Shown: positions 1 to 5,689, counted from the stretch's first letter. The stretch: DNA of 5,833 nucleotides from Dehalococcoidia bacterium (GCA_012270665.1 JAAXHY010000400.1:1-5833), one strand, 5' to 3'. Made by a program: numbers and translations. The notes: generated by a model from the letters alone, not told the origin.

Positions 1-428
1 CGTTGGGCTGGGGATGAGTTTGGCGCTTACACACGCCGGATACTGCGTGAACGGCGTGGATATTAGCGTCGAGCGCAATCGCATGATCATGTCCGGCGTC
101 TTGCCATTCAATGAGGAATGCGCTCAGGAATTGCTGGACGAGGCTATCGAGCGCGGTCGAATCCGAATGACTACGGAGATATCACGGGTTAAAGCCTCGA
201 AGTTCATCATCATCATGGATGATGAACTTCGAGGCTTTAACCCGTGATATCTCCGTAGTCATTCGGATTCGACCGCGCTCGATAGCTTCGTCCAGCAATT
301 CCTGAGCGCATTCCTCATTGAATGGCAAGACGCCGGACATGATCATGCGATTGCGCTCGACGCTAATATCCACGCCGTTCACGCAGTATCCGGCGTGTGT
401 AAGCGCCAAACTCATCCCCAGCCCAACG
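1..428. repeat. Long near-perfect inverted repeat (fold-back) at the window edge
   Basis: Bases 1-211 are the reverse complement of 218-428, with position p pairing with 429-p. The spacer is only 6 bases (212-217, ATCATG). I traced the arms along their whole length and found one mismatch, G142 opposite T287. Both arms carry the same coding sequence, and the centre lies in a trinucleotide-rich stretch of ATC/GAT units that could supply microhomology for a strand switch. Palindromes of this size with almost no spacer are known to be unstable in living bacteria, while multiple-displacement amplification and some assemblies create exactly such inverted junctions at contig ends. I infer a chimera, but a genuine inverted duplication cannot be excluded from sequence alone. 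Confidence 0.95.
2..247 (+). pseudogene. Duplicate fragment of the nucleotide-sugar dehydrogenase, left arm
   Basis: This frame is open from the window edge and encodes the dehydrogenase from residue 15 (V-G-L-G-M) to about residue 84, identical in protein sequence to the minus-strand copy. Past the palindrome centre it reads the antisense of the other arm and stops at TGA 245-247, so the last dozen or so residues are meaningless. An ATG at 14 corresponds to internal Met19 of the real protein and has no convincing ribosome-binding site. It should not be counted as an independent gene. It is a by-product of the inverted repeat, and its true continuation is unknown. Confidence 0.8.
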
Positions 429-469
429 TGTCCGGCCGCCCCAATGACGGTAACTTCCGCGCGGCGCAT
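182..469 (-). CDS. Nucleotide-sugar dehydrogenase (UDP-ManNAc / UDP-glucose dehydrogenase family), N-terminal fragment
   Basis: Enzymes of this family oxidise the C6 hydroxyl of a UDP- or GDP-sugar to a uronic acid in the cytoplasm with two NAD+, supplying surface polysaccharide synthesis. Visible here is the start of the NAD-binding Rossmann domain: strand VTVIG, the GxxGxxG loop (G10, G13, G16 in GAAGHVG), and Asp34 at the end of the second strand, which typically holds the NAD ribose. A family-typical stretch follows, with PFNEE and then a helix ending near GRIRMTT. Full-length members are about 420-450 residues; only residues 1-84 are trustworthy, because the reading frame crosses the palindrome centre at 217 and ends at an artefactual TGA. 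The catalytic Cys and the sugar-nucleotide domain are missing. ATG 467-469 lies 3 nt after the glycosyltransferase stop, with AAGGG about 8 nt upstream inside that gene, so the two are probably translated from one mRNA. The exact substrate cannot be told. Confidence 0.82.
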   Translation of the reverse strand: MRRAEVTVIGAAGHVGLGMSLALTHAGYCVNGVDISVERNRMIMSGVLPFNEECAQELLDEAIERGRIRMTTEISRVKASKFIIHDDDELRGFNP

Positions 470-472
470 TAT

Positions 473-1264
473 CTATCCCTTCTCTTGCATAGTCTGATTT
501 CGACGGGCGCGCAGTTTTGAAAGTGGGTGGAGGAACTGCAACGTCTTGCTCGCCGGTTTCAGGAATGGGACCAGGAACCCGCCTCGCAGATCGTTGTTTC
601 TCCAGGCGCGCGCTACCTCCGAATTCGCTCTTACGATGTTCGCTATGGAGCCGTTCGAGACTCCGCCCAGCGCCATTCTTACGAGTACGCGGTCAATGTA
701 TCTTACTCGGATTCTCCACTTCAGAAAAAGGCGCAGCATGAGCTCATAGTCCGCGGCTATGGGAAACCCGAGATCGAACAAGCCACATCTGTCATAGACG
801 CTCTTGCGAACGAAGAACGTCGGAGGGGGCGGCATCCAGCCCCAGTGCCACTTCGCGTCGTCGGGGCCTCCCGATTTCCAGTACCGAACCACCTCGTCAT
901 CATCGTCCACGTAAACTAGATCTCCATAACAAGCGTCGGTCTCTTCATCGCCAAATATGTCCATTACGTCGCGCAGAACGCGGTCGTCTGTGTACCTGTC
1001 GTCCGCGTTCAGTATCCCGACGACCTCACCCGTAGCGCGCTGAATACCCTTGTTCATTCCGTCATAGATGCCATCGTCCGGCTCGCTTATGAGAGTGGAT
1101 ATACTGTCTCCGTACCCTTTCAGGACGTCCAGCGTGCCGTCTGTGGAACCTGCGTCCACGACTACGAGTTCAAGTTCATGGCCGTGCCGTTGCGAAAGAA
1201 TGGAATCGAGGGCGAGACCAACCCGGCGGTCGTTGAACACGGGCGTTACTATTGAGATCTTCAT
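473..1264 (-). CDS. Family 2 (GT-A) glycosyltransferase
   Basis: A 263-residue cytoplasmic or membrane-associated sugar transferase that would move a sugar from a nucleotide donor onto a growing glycan or lipid carrier. GT2 hallmarks are in order: the first strand SIVTPVFN (residues 4-11), the nucleotide-binding VVVDAGSTDGT (34-44), EPDDGIYDGMNKG (61-73), the DxD-like metal site NADD (86-89), and ADYEL (171-175), where D172 is the candidate catalytic base. The DDGIYDGMNKG block resembles the WcaE/colanic-acid type branch. I see no membrane helix, and the basic tail (about 240-263) could sit on the membrane face. Its ATG shares four bases (ATGA, 1261-1264) with the stop of the upstream racemase-family gene and has no clear Shine-Dalgarno, pointing to translational coupling. 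The next gene starts 3 nt after its TAG. Donor and acceptor are unknown. Confidence 0.92.
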   Translation of the reverse strand: MKISIVTPVFNDRRVGLALDSILSQRHGHELELVVVDAGSTDGTLDVLKGYGDSISTLISEPDDGIYDGMNKGIQRATGEVVGILNADDRYTDDRVLRDVMDIFGDEETDACYGDLVYVDDDDEVVRYWKSGGPDDAKWHWGWMPPPPTFFVRKSVYDRCGLFDLGFPIAADYELMLRLFLKWRIRVRYIDRVLVRMALGGVSNGSIANIVRANSEVARAWRNNDLRGGFLVPFLKPASKTLQFLHPLSKLRARRNQTMQEKG

Positions 1265-2358
1265 CTTATTCTATGGGGAGCCAGGGCTTCCTCATTAAGA
1301 CTAATGCCGAACCCCGGGCGGTCGGGTGGGCTGACATGGCCGTCCTCTACCATAAGGGTCTCGTTGAACATATGGCCCCACATCGGGTCTGTGGAGTTGC
1401 TGTAATACTCGACCGTGAGTCCGTTCGGAATCGCGGACACTAGGTGGACGTGAACATCCTGGTTGCCGTGCGGCGCAATCAGCAAGTCGTGCGCCTGGGC
1501 GAGCGCCGCCACCTTCATGAACTCGGTCACGCCACCCATTATCAGGCCGTCGGGCTGGAGAATGTCGCAGCATCGCCCTTCGATCAACTCTCTGAATCCG
1601 TAGCGAGTGTATTCGTTCTCGCCCGTTGCGACCGGGATTGTGGTTGACTGGCTGACCAGCCTGTGTCCTTCGTAGTCGTCCGGGTTCACCGGCTCTTCGA
1701 ACCAGAACACGTCGTAGGGTTCCATCTTACGCGCTATCTCCTGCGCCTCGAAGTGTCGGTAGGCGCAGTTGGCGTCCACCATCAGCCTTGTTTCGGGGCC
1801 GACGGCTTCTCTTACGACCCGAACACGCTCTACGTCCTCGTTGATGGGCGCGCCGCCGATCTTCATCTTCACTGCCCGCGCTCCCAGACCGACGGCGGTC
1901 ACCATCTCCTCCGCGAGTTCTCCCAGGCCCTTGCCTTCCTCGTAGTAGCCTCCCGCTATGTACACGGGAACCTTGTTGGTATAGCCCCCGAGCAGTTTGT
2001 ACACTGGCAGGCCGGTAATTTCCCCCTTCAGGTCCCAGAGAGCGATGTCTATCCCGCTGATCACCCGTGTGGTGATGCCGCGCCGCCCAACCAGTTTCGG
2101 CTGCCACATATTGTCCCAGATTCGCTCGGTGTCGAACGGGTCCTGTCCGACCACGACCTGAGCGAAGTGATCTAAGATAGCGGCTCCAATTTCCTCCGCC
2201 CCCTGGATTCCGCCCGCCAGACCTATTCCAGAGAAGCCCTCGTCAGTCGCCACTTTCACGACATTCAGTCCGGCGGTCGGATACACGTACATTCCGTTCC
2301 GTATTGGCGTTGCCCGCTTCCAGCGGTAGGTCTCCATTGTCAGATTCGTGATTTTCAT
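1261..2358 (-). CDS. Mandelate racemase/muconate lactonizing enzyme family protein (MR subgroup of the enolase superfamily)
   Basis: A 365-residue cytoplasmic, Mg2+-dependent enzyme that would abstract the proton alpha to a carboxylate, giving racemisation, epimerisation or dehydration of a hydroxy- or sugar acid. The N-terminal capping domain (about 1-125) has a flexible loop around residues 20-30. The barrel carries the KxK motif K164-M-K166, metal ligands D195, E221 and E247, N197, the D270/H297 dyad (H in APHGNQ), and E317. Having both the KxK lysine and the His-Asp dyad assigns the MR subgroup rather than the MLE or enolase subgroup. Members include mandelate racemase and many acid-sugar dehydratases (galactonate, rhamnonate, gluconate types); the substrate cannot be assigned from sequence. 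Length is normal and the protein looks intact. ATG 2356-2358 has only weak upstream purines (GGGA). It is the first gene of the minus-strand operon and overlaps the glycosyltransferase by 4 nt. Confidence 0.93.
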   Translation of the reverse strand: MKITNLTMETYRWKRATPIRNGMYVYPTAGLNVVKVATDEGFSGIGLAGGIQGAEEIGAAILDHFAQVVVGQDPFDTERIWDNMWQPKLVGRRGITTRVISGIDIALWDLKGEITGLPVYKLLGGYTNKVPVYIAGGYYEEGKGLGELAEEMVTAVGLGARAVKMKIGGAPINEDVERVRVVREAVGPETRLMVDANCAYRHFEAQEIARKMEPYDVFWFEEPVNPDDYEGHRLVSQSTTIPVATGENEYTRYGFRELIEGRCCDILQPDGLIMGGVTEFMKVAALAQAHDLLIAPHGNQDVHVHLVSAIPNGLTVEYYSNSTDPMWGHMFNETLMVEDGHVSPPDRPGFGISLNEEALAPHRIR

Positions 2359-2702
2359 GTCTCGGTATTCCCAATCCCTCGTCTTGAGTAGATTATTCAG
2401 TGAGTCGTCAACCTAGATTTCGTATTCTTGTGAGTTTAAGAAGTGCGGATACTTTCCAGCAAGTGCGGACAGGCGGCGAAATGAGTCGGACATAAGCGGC
2501 CTTCTATCGCGTAGCCCATCCAAAGATATTGGGTATTGTCATACTACGCTGGATACCACCAGAAATTTGACGCTTCCCGTCGTCGACATGACTTTGATGC
2601 CGCCGCCCTTGGCAATTTGCGCGAGTATATCACACGCGAGATGGTTCTCTCCGTCAGAGGAAGTGAATCAATCCTGCCATTCGATGACTCATTATCGCGT
2701 GG
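2359..2702. other. Divergent intergenic region without a supported gene
   Basis: This stretch separates the minus-strand racemase operon from the promoter of the plus-strand operon. I found no tRNA, terminator or complete gene in it. It contains phased direct repeats at 2441-2492 and, on the minus strand, a 42-codon open stretch (2667 down to a TGA at 2539-2541) without a start codon. I looked for a minus-strand -35/-10 pair for the racemase gene and found none with good hexamers and 16-18 bp spacing, so that promoter may be weak, activator-dependent, or recognised by another sigma factor. Confidence 0.7.
2441..2492. promoter_or_regulatory. Phased direct repeats, candidate regulator-binding sites
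   Basis: AAGTGCGGA occurs exactly twice, at 2441-2449 and 2461-2469, a 20-bp period. The core CGGAYA occurs at 2446-2451, 2466-2471 and 2487-2492, so a third, less exact unit follows at 21 bp. A period near two helical turns puts the units on one face of the DNA, as expected for a regulator binding in tandem. They lie about 83-134 bp upstream of the racemase start codon, the usual zone for activator sites. Regulatory function is an inference. Confidence 0.35.
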
Positions 2703-2731
2703 TTGACAACATCCTGAGTGTGTCCTATAGT
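2703..2731 (+). promoter_or_regulatory. Sigma70-type promoter of the LRR lipoprotein / permease operon
   Basis: A perfect -35 TTGACA (2703-2708) is followed after exactly 17 bp by TATAGT (2726-2731), five of six matches to the -10 consensus. Transcription would start near 2738, giving a leader of about 100 nt before the ATG at 2837. This near-consensus promoter suggests substantial basal expression. Confidence 0.7.
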
Positions 2732-2741
2732 CTTGACCGAA

Positions 2742-2769
2742 CCATGAGTGGCTGACCGTACACTCATGG
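2742..2769. promoter_or_regulatory. 9-bp inverted repeat just downstream of the predicted transcription start
   Basis: CCATGAGTG (2742-2750) and CACTCATGG (2761-2769) are perfect reverse complements separated by 10 bases. The dyad spans about +5 to +32 relative to the predicted start. In DNA it could be an operator for a dimeric repressor, with half-site centres 19 bp apart; in RNA it could form a 9-bp stem with a 10-nt loop in the leader. No U-tract follows, so it is not an intrinsic terminator. The symmetry is seen directly; either function is an inference. Confidence 0.5.
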
Positions 2770-2807
2770 CTAGCCTTGCCTGTGAATGCGGGTTTGGGTA
2801 GATACGG

Positions 2808-2823
2808 CGCGATCGCAATCGCG
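2808..2823 (+). promoter_or_regulatory. Small GC-rich leader hairpin before the Shine-Dalgarno
   Basis: CGCGAT (2808-2813) and ATCGCG (2818-2823) can pair around a 4-nt loop, CGCA. The stem ends 5 nt before the GGAGG of the lipoprotein gene, where it could affect ribosome access. It is short and may be incidental. Confidence 0.25.
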
Positions 2824-2828
2824 GTTAC

Positions 2829-2833
2829 GGAGG
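2829..2833 (+). promoter_or_regulatory. Ribosome-binding site that decides the lipoprotein start
   Basis: GGAGG (2829-2833) precedes ATG 2837-2839 by 3 nt, or a following TTG at 2840 by 6 nt. The in-frame ATG at 2786 has no recognisable Shine-Dalgarno. The spacing to 2837 is short but the match is strong, and this start leaves a signal peptide of normal length. Confidence 0.6.
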
Positions 2834-2836
2834 GTA

Positions 2837-3721
2837 ATGTTGGTTCGTCTGTGGTTTCTCACAGCTATTGTTTTCACCGCTATGGCTGTCGTTATAGCTT
2901 GCGGTGGTGGCGGCGGGGGCGAAGAAGTTGACTTGGACGCAGAGGCGAAGGCGGAACAGGCGCTGGCCAAGGAAGTAGAGGAAGATGCCAGACGAGCTCA
3001 GAGACCCGGGCAGAAAACCGTAACCGAGGAACAACCCCAGAGAGTGGCGGCGGAGGGAGAGGTCATATTCCCTGATCCTGCGGTTGAGGAGGCTGTCAGA
3101 AAGGACCTGAAACAGGAAGAGGGTCCGATAATGATTGCGGATGTGGCGGAATTCACGTCCTTCAGTGTGAACCAATTGCTTTATGTCGCCGACATTTCCG
3201 GCATGGAGCATATGGTCAATCTCACTGAATTCGACCTGTCCCAGAACGCCACGGCAGACATCTCCGTTCTGGCAGGGCTGACAAAGCTAACCAGGCTCGA
3301 CATGGCCCAGAATGACATAAGCGACCTCACCCCTGTGGCCGATCTTACTAACCTGACTTACCTCCGTGTGAAGGACAACCGTGTCAGCGACTTGACCCCA
3401 CTCAGTGGACTCACAAAACTGACAGAGTTGGACCTCTGGGAAAACCAGATAACGGACATCTCGCCCCTGGCCAGCCTGACCAATCTGGAAACGCTCAATC
3501 TGACCAAAAATCAGATAAGCGATATATCCCCCTTGGCGTCTCTGTCCAACCTGAATCATCTGGAACTCACGAGAAATGAGATAACCGACATCTCACCTCT
3601 TCTGGAGTCAGGCTTGGGCGAAGGCGACACAGTCAGGCTGTGGGGCCTCGATCTGGACGATAATTCCCTGAACGTTGTGATTCCCCAGCTCGAAGAAAAG
3701 GGCGTCAGAGTAGATAAATAA
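2837..3721 (+). CDS. Leucine-rich-repeat (internalin-type) surface lipoprotein
   Basis: From ATG 2837 the product is 294 residues: a lipoprotein signal peptide with one Arg in the n-region, a hydrophobic core (5-20), and lipobox V-I-A-C with Cys22 as the lipidated residue. Six glycines follow, then a charged Glu/Ala/Lys-rich, probably helical linker (about 29-76) and a cap segment starting FPDPAVEEAVRKDL (78-91). Six uninterrupted 22-residue repeats follow (126-257, pattern LTxLxxLxLxxNxIxDISPLA). A C-terminal cap holds GLGEGDTVRL and ends near GVRVDK, so the protein is complete. No enzymatic motif is seen; LRR domains of this type bind proteins or glycans, here presumably outside the membrane. 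It leads an operon with two peptide-type ABC permeases, the first starting 15 nt after its stop. An alternative ATG at 2786 would add 17 residues and is less likely. The ligand is unknown; a role as accessory capture protein of the importer is an inference. Confidence 0.88.
   Translation: MLVRLWFLTAIVFTAMAVVIACGGGGGGEEVDLDAEAKAEQALAKEVEEDARRAQRPGQKTVTEEQPQRVAAEGEVIFPDPAVEEAVRKDLKQEEGPIMIADVAEFTSFSVNQLLYVADISGMEHMVNLTEFDLSQNATADISVLAGLTKLTRLDMAQNDISDLTPVADLTNLTYLRVKDNRVSDLTPLSGLTKLTELDLWENQITDISPLASLTNLETLNLTKNQISDISPLASLSNLNHLELTRNEITDISPLLESGLGEGDTVRLWGLDLDDNSLNVVIPQLEEKGVRVDK
3212..3607 (+). repeat. Six tandem 66-bp (22-residue) leucine-rich repeat units
   Basis: The repeat begins at the codon for M in MVNLTEFDLSQN and runs in exact 22-residue register to PLLE. 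Units 4 and 5 (ITDISPLAS and ISDISPLAS) are the most alike, while unit 1 is more degenerate (ATADISVLAG). At the DNA level the units have diverged at many positions, so this is an old array maintained by selection rather than a recent slippage expansion. Confidence 0.9.
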
Positions 3722-3736
3722 GGGTGACATAGTCAG

Positions 3737-4702
3737 ATGACCACTTACATAATCAGAAGGCTGCTCCTCACTATACCGACCCTTCTTATCGTTACGCTTC
3801 TGACCACCGCCGCGCTTCGCGTGATACCGGGTGACGCGATTGATGTACTCATCGGACAGATGGACCTCTCTGGCAAAGAAGACCGGGGGCTCCTGCGCGC
3901 CGAACTTGAGAAGCAGCTTGGGATAGATGTCCCAATCTATGTCCAGTATTTCAGGTGGTGGAGGGATCTGATTCTCCACCAGGATCTGGGCGACGCGGTC
4001 ATAATGGGCTTCGACGTGAAAGACCAGATAATACAGAGGCTTCCTGTCACCTTCGAACTTGGGATTCTGGCGATAGTTATCGCCATTTTGATCTCATTCC
4101 CGGTGGCGATACTTTCAGCCGTGCGACAGGACTCATGGGTGGACTACGTTTTCCGCAGTCTCGCCATTCTGTTCATCAGCCTTCCATCATTCTGGGTAGG
4201 AATCATGGTGATCGTCTTCCCATCGCTATGGTGGAACTGGTCGCCGCCCATCATCTACGTCCATATTTGGGAAGACCCGTGGGAAAATTTGAAGATGATC
4301 GTCCTCCCTGCGATCATCATGGGCATGGCCATCAACGGCGTCAACATGAGATTGATGCGAACTATGATGCTCGAGGTCGTGAGAGAGGACTATATCAGGA
4401 CCGCGTATTCGAAGGGACTTACGGAAAAGGTCGTCATTTTCAGGCACGCGGTCAAGAATGCGCTGATACCAGTGATTACGGTTCTGGCGCTCGGTGTGCC
4501 GGTCGTAATAGGCGGCTCCGTAATAATCGAGCAGATCTTCGGTCTTCCGGGAATGGGTCGGCTGGCCGTAGAGGCGGCTTTCCTTCGAGACTTCCCTGTG
4601 ATAATCGGGGTAACTCTCGTGTTCAGTATGTTCGTGTTGCTCATCATTCTGATTACCGACTTAAGCTACGCCTGGCTAGACCCCAGGATTCGTTACAGTT
4701 AG
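3737..4702 (+). CDS. dppB: ABC transporter permease, dipeptide/oligopeptide (DppB/OppB) family
   Basis: A 321-residue inner-membrane subunit forming half of the translocation pore of a peptide/nickel/oligosaccharide-type ABC importer. It begins with the family signature YIIRRLLLTIPTLL and has about six membrane segments (roughly 9-29, 106-128, 140-161, 186-206, 247-268, 287-309). The periplasmic or extracellular part between the first two holds LRVIPGDA and the ELEKQLGIDVPIYVQYFRW block typical of DppB. The cytoplasmic EAA loop that contacts the ATPase is at about 219-246 (YIRTAYSKGL...FRHAVKNALIPV). The tail DPRIRYS is characteristic and length is normal. ATG 3737 follows the lipoprotein stop by 15 nt, with AAGGGTGA overlapping that stop as a distant ribosome-binding site. 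The gene symbol denotes the family; substrates of such importers range from peptides to glycosides and metals, and cannot be told here. Confidence 0.94.
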   Translation: MTTYIIRRLLLTIPTLLIVTLLTTAALRVIPGDAIDVLIGQMDLSGKEDRGLLRAELEKQLGIDVPIYVQYFRWWRDLILHQDLGDAVIMGFDVKDQIIQRLPVTFELGILAIVIAILISFPVAILSAVRQDSWVDYVFRSLAILFISLPSFWVGIMVIVFPSLWWNWSPPIIYVHIWEDPWENLKMIVLPAIIMGMAINGVNMRLMRTMMLEVVREDYIRTAYSKGLTEKVVIFRHAVKNALIPVITVLALGVPVVIGGSVIIEQIFGLPGMGRLAVEAAFLRDFPVIIGVTLVFSMFVLLIILITDLSYAWLDPRIRYS

Positions 4703-4717
4703 AGGTGCGCGGGAAGA

Positions 4718-5650
4718 ATGGCACAAGCAACAATAGGCGCCCCGCCAGTCCAACGAAGACGCAATCAATTTGCCGACTTCTTCACGCGGCTGGTCAGGAC
4801 GAAACCGCTCGGCACGGTGTCCGCAGTCATCGTGTTGGTGTTCTTCTTTGTCGGCGTATTCGCAAACTTCATCGCGCCTTACGGCTACAATGACCAGAAA
4901 ATCAGGAATGAAGACGGAACTACGACACGCTTCGAGCGTCTGTCCTCACCCTCGTTCGGCCACTTTCTCGGTACCGACAGCATAGGACGAGACATGTTCA
5001 GCCGCATCGTCTACGGTGCGCGTATTTCCATGCTGGTGGGCGTTGTAGGAAGTATCACTTCGCTCATCGTATCGTGTCTGATCGGCATCCCTTCAGGTTA
5101 TTTTGGAGGGAAGTTCGATCTTGTCGTTCAGAGATTTATTGACGCATGGCTTGTGTTCCCCGACTTGATCCTGCTAATCCTATTGGTAGCCCTGACAGGG
5201 CCAAGCCTATGGAACATTGTGTTCATCCTAGGTTTGCAGTACGGACTGGGCGGATCGAGATCCGTTAGGGGAGCGGTGATAGGCATCAGGCAGAATGCCT
5301 ACATAGAGGCTTCACAGGCCGTCGGAGTGGCGACGCCCAGGATACTTTTGAGGCACGTTCTTCCAAACGTCGCGCCGTTCCTGCTCGTGCTGGTCACGAC
5401 ACGTATGCCTGGCATGATGCTGGCCGAGTCAGGCCTTAGCTTCCTTGGTCTCGGCGTTCCTCCTCCTGCCCCAAGCTGGGGTGGAATGCTCAGCAGCGCG
5501 GCGATGTCATACATGCTCCGGGCGCCATTGCTCGCAGTGTGGCCCGGCCTTGCGCTTAGCGTTGTGGTGTACAGCACGAATATGTTCGGAGACGCGCTCA
5601 GGGACCTCCTCGACCCGAGGCTGAGAGGTGCCGTAGGAGGTCGCTACTAG
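4718..5650 (+). CDS. dppC: ABC transporter permease, dipeptide/oligopeptide (DppC/OppC) family
   Basis: A 310-residue inner-membrane partner of the preceding DppB-like subunit. The cytoplasmic N-terminus (1-30) is followed by the first membrane helix (about 33-53), then the family hallmark FLGTDSIGRDMFSRIVYGAR (83-102), a core of helices, and the EAA loop at about 195-222 (YIEASQAVGV...LRHVLPNVAP). SGLSFLGLGVPPPAPSWG (238-255) and the terminal NMFGDALRDLLDPRLRG (288-304) are also typical of DppC. The start lies 15 nt after the dppB stop with AGAGGTG upstream, so the two permeases are co-transcribed. Genes for the DppD/DppF-type ATPases are absent from the window and would be expected nearby. 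No damage or unusual residue is seen. The gene symbol is given at family level; the transported substrate is not established. Confidence 0.94.
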   Translation: MAQATIGAPPVQRRRNQFADFFTRLVRTKPLGTVSAVIVLVFFFVGVFANFIAPYGYNDQKIRNEDGTTTRFERLSSPSFGHFLGTDSIGRDMFSRIVYGARISMLVGVVGSITSLIVSCLIGIPSGYFGGKFDLVVQRFIDAWLVFPDLILLILLVALTGPSLWNIVFILGLQYGLGGSRSVRGAVIGIRQNAYIEASQAVGVATPRILLRHVLPNVAPFLLVLVTTRMPGMMLAESGLSFLGLGVPPPAPSWGGMLSSAAMSYMLRAPLLAVWPGLALSVVVYSTNMFGDALRDLLDPRLRGAVGGRY

Positions 5651-5689
5651 TAGAAGCGTAGGCGCCACTGAAATGGCAGGGGTAATGTC

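Noticed and set aside
527..919. Plus-strand open frame of 130 codons inside the glycosyltransferase region
   Set aside because: It is the antisense shadow of a clear GT2 gene, has no family motifs and no matching ribosome-binding site.
1663..2175. Plus-strand open frame of 170 codons opposite the racemase-family gene
   Set aside because: The minus strand carries every catalytic motif of the enolase superfamily here, so the plus frame is a by-product of codon use.
2567..2755. Plus-strand 62-codon frame starting with TTG in the intergenic region
   Set aside because: It has no Shine-Dalgarno, runs through the predicted promoter and dyad, and has no recognisable protein pattern.
2733..2764. Second overlapping promoter TTGACC / TACACT
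   Set aside because: The 20-bp spacing is too long for a sigma70 promoter, and the stronger element 30 bp upstream explains transcription.
2809..2816. GCGATCGC palindrome like the cyanobacterial HIP1 octamer
   Set aside because: I noticed only this copy in the window, and nothing in the gene content suggests a cyanobacterium; it is part of the small hairpin.
2786..2836. Upstream ATG extending the lipoprotein by 17 residues
   Set aside because: It lacks a ribosome-binding site and would give an unusually long, Arg-rich n-region, whereas ATG 2837 has GGAGG and a normal lipoprotein signal peptide.
3212..3607. Regular 66-bp periodicity considered as a CRISPR or satellite array
   Set aside because: The period is in frame and encodes 22-residue leucine-rich repeats; the DNA units are not near-identical and there are no unique spacers.
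3955..4893. Plus-strand open frame of 312 codons spanning the dppB/dppC junction
   Set aside because: It lies in a shifted frame across two strongly recognised permeases, and its translation is rich in Arg, Gly and His with no domain pattern.
5664..5677. Possible terminator after dppC (GCCA...TGGC)
   Set aside because: The stem is only 4 bp and no T-tract follows.
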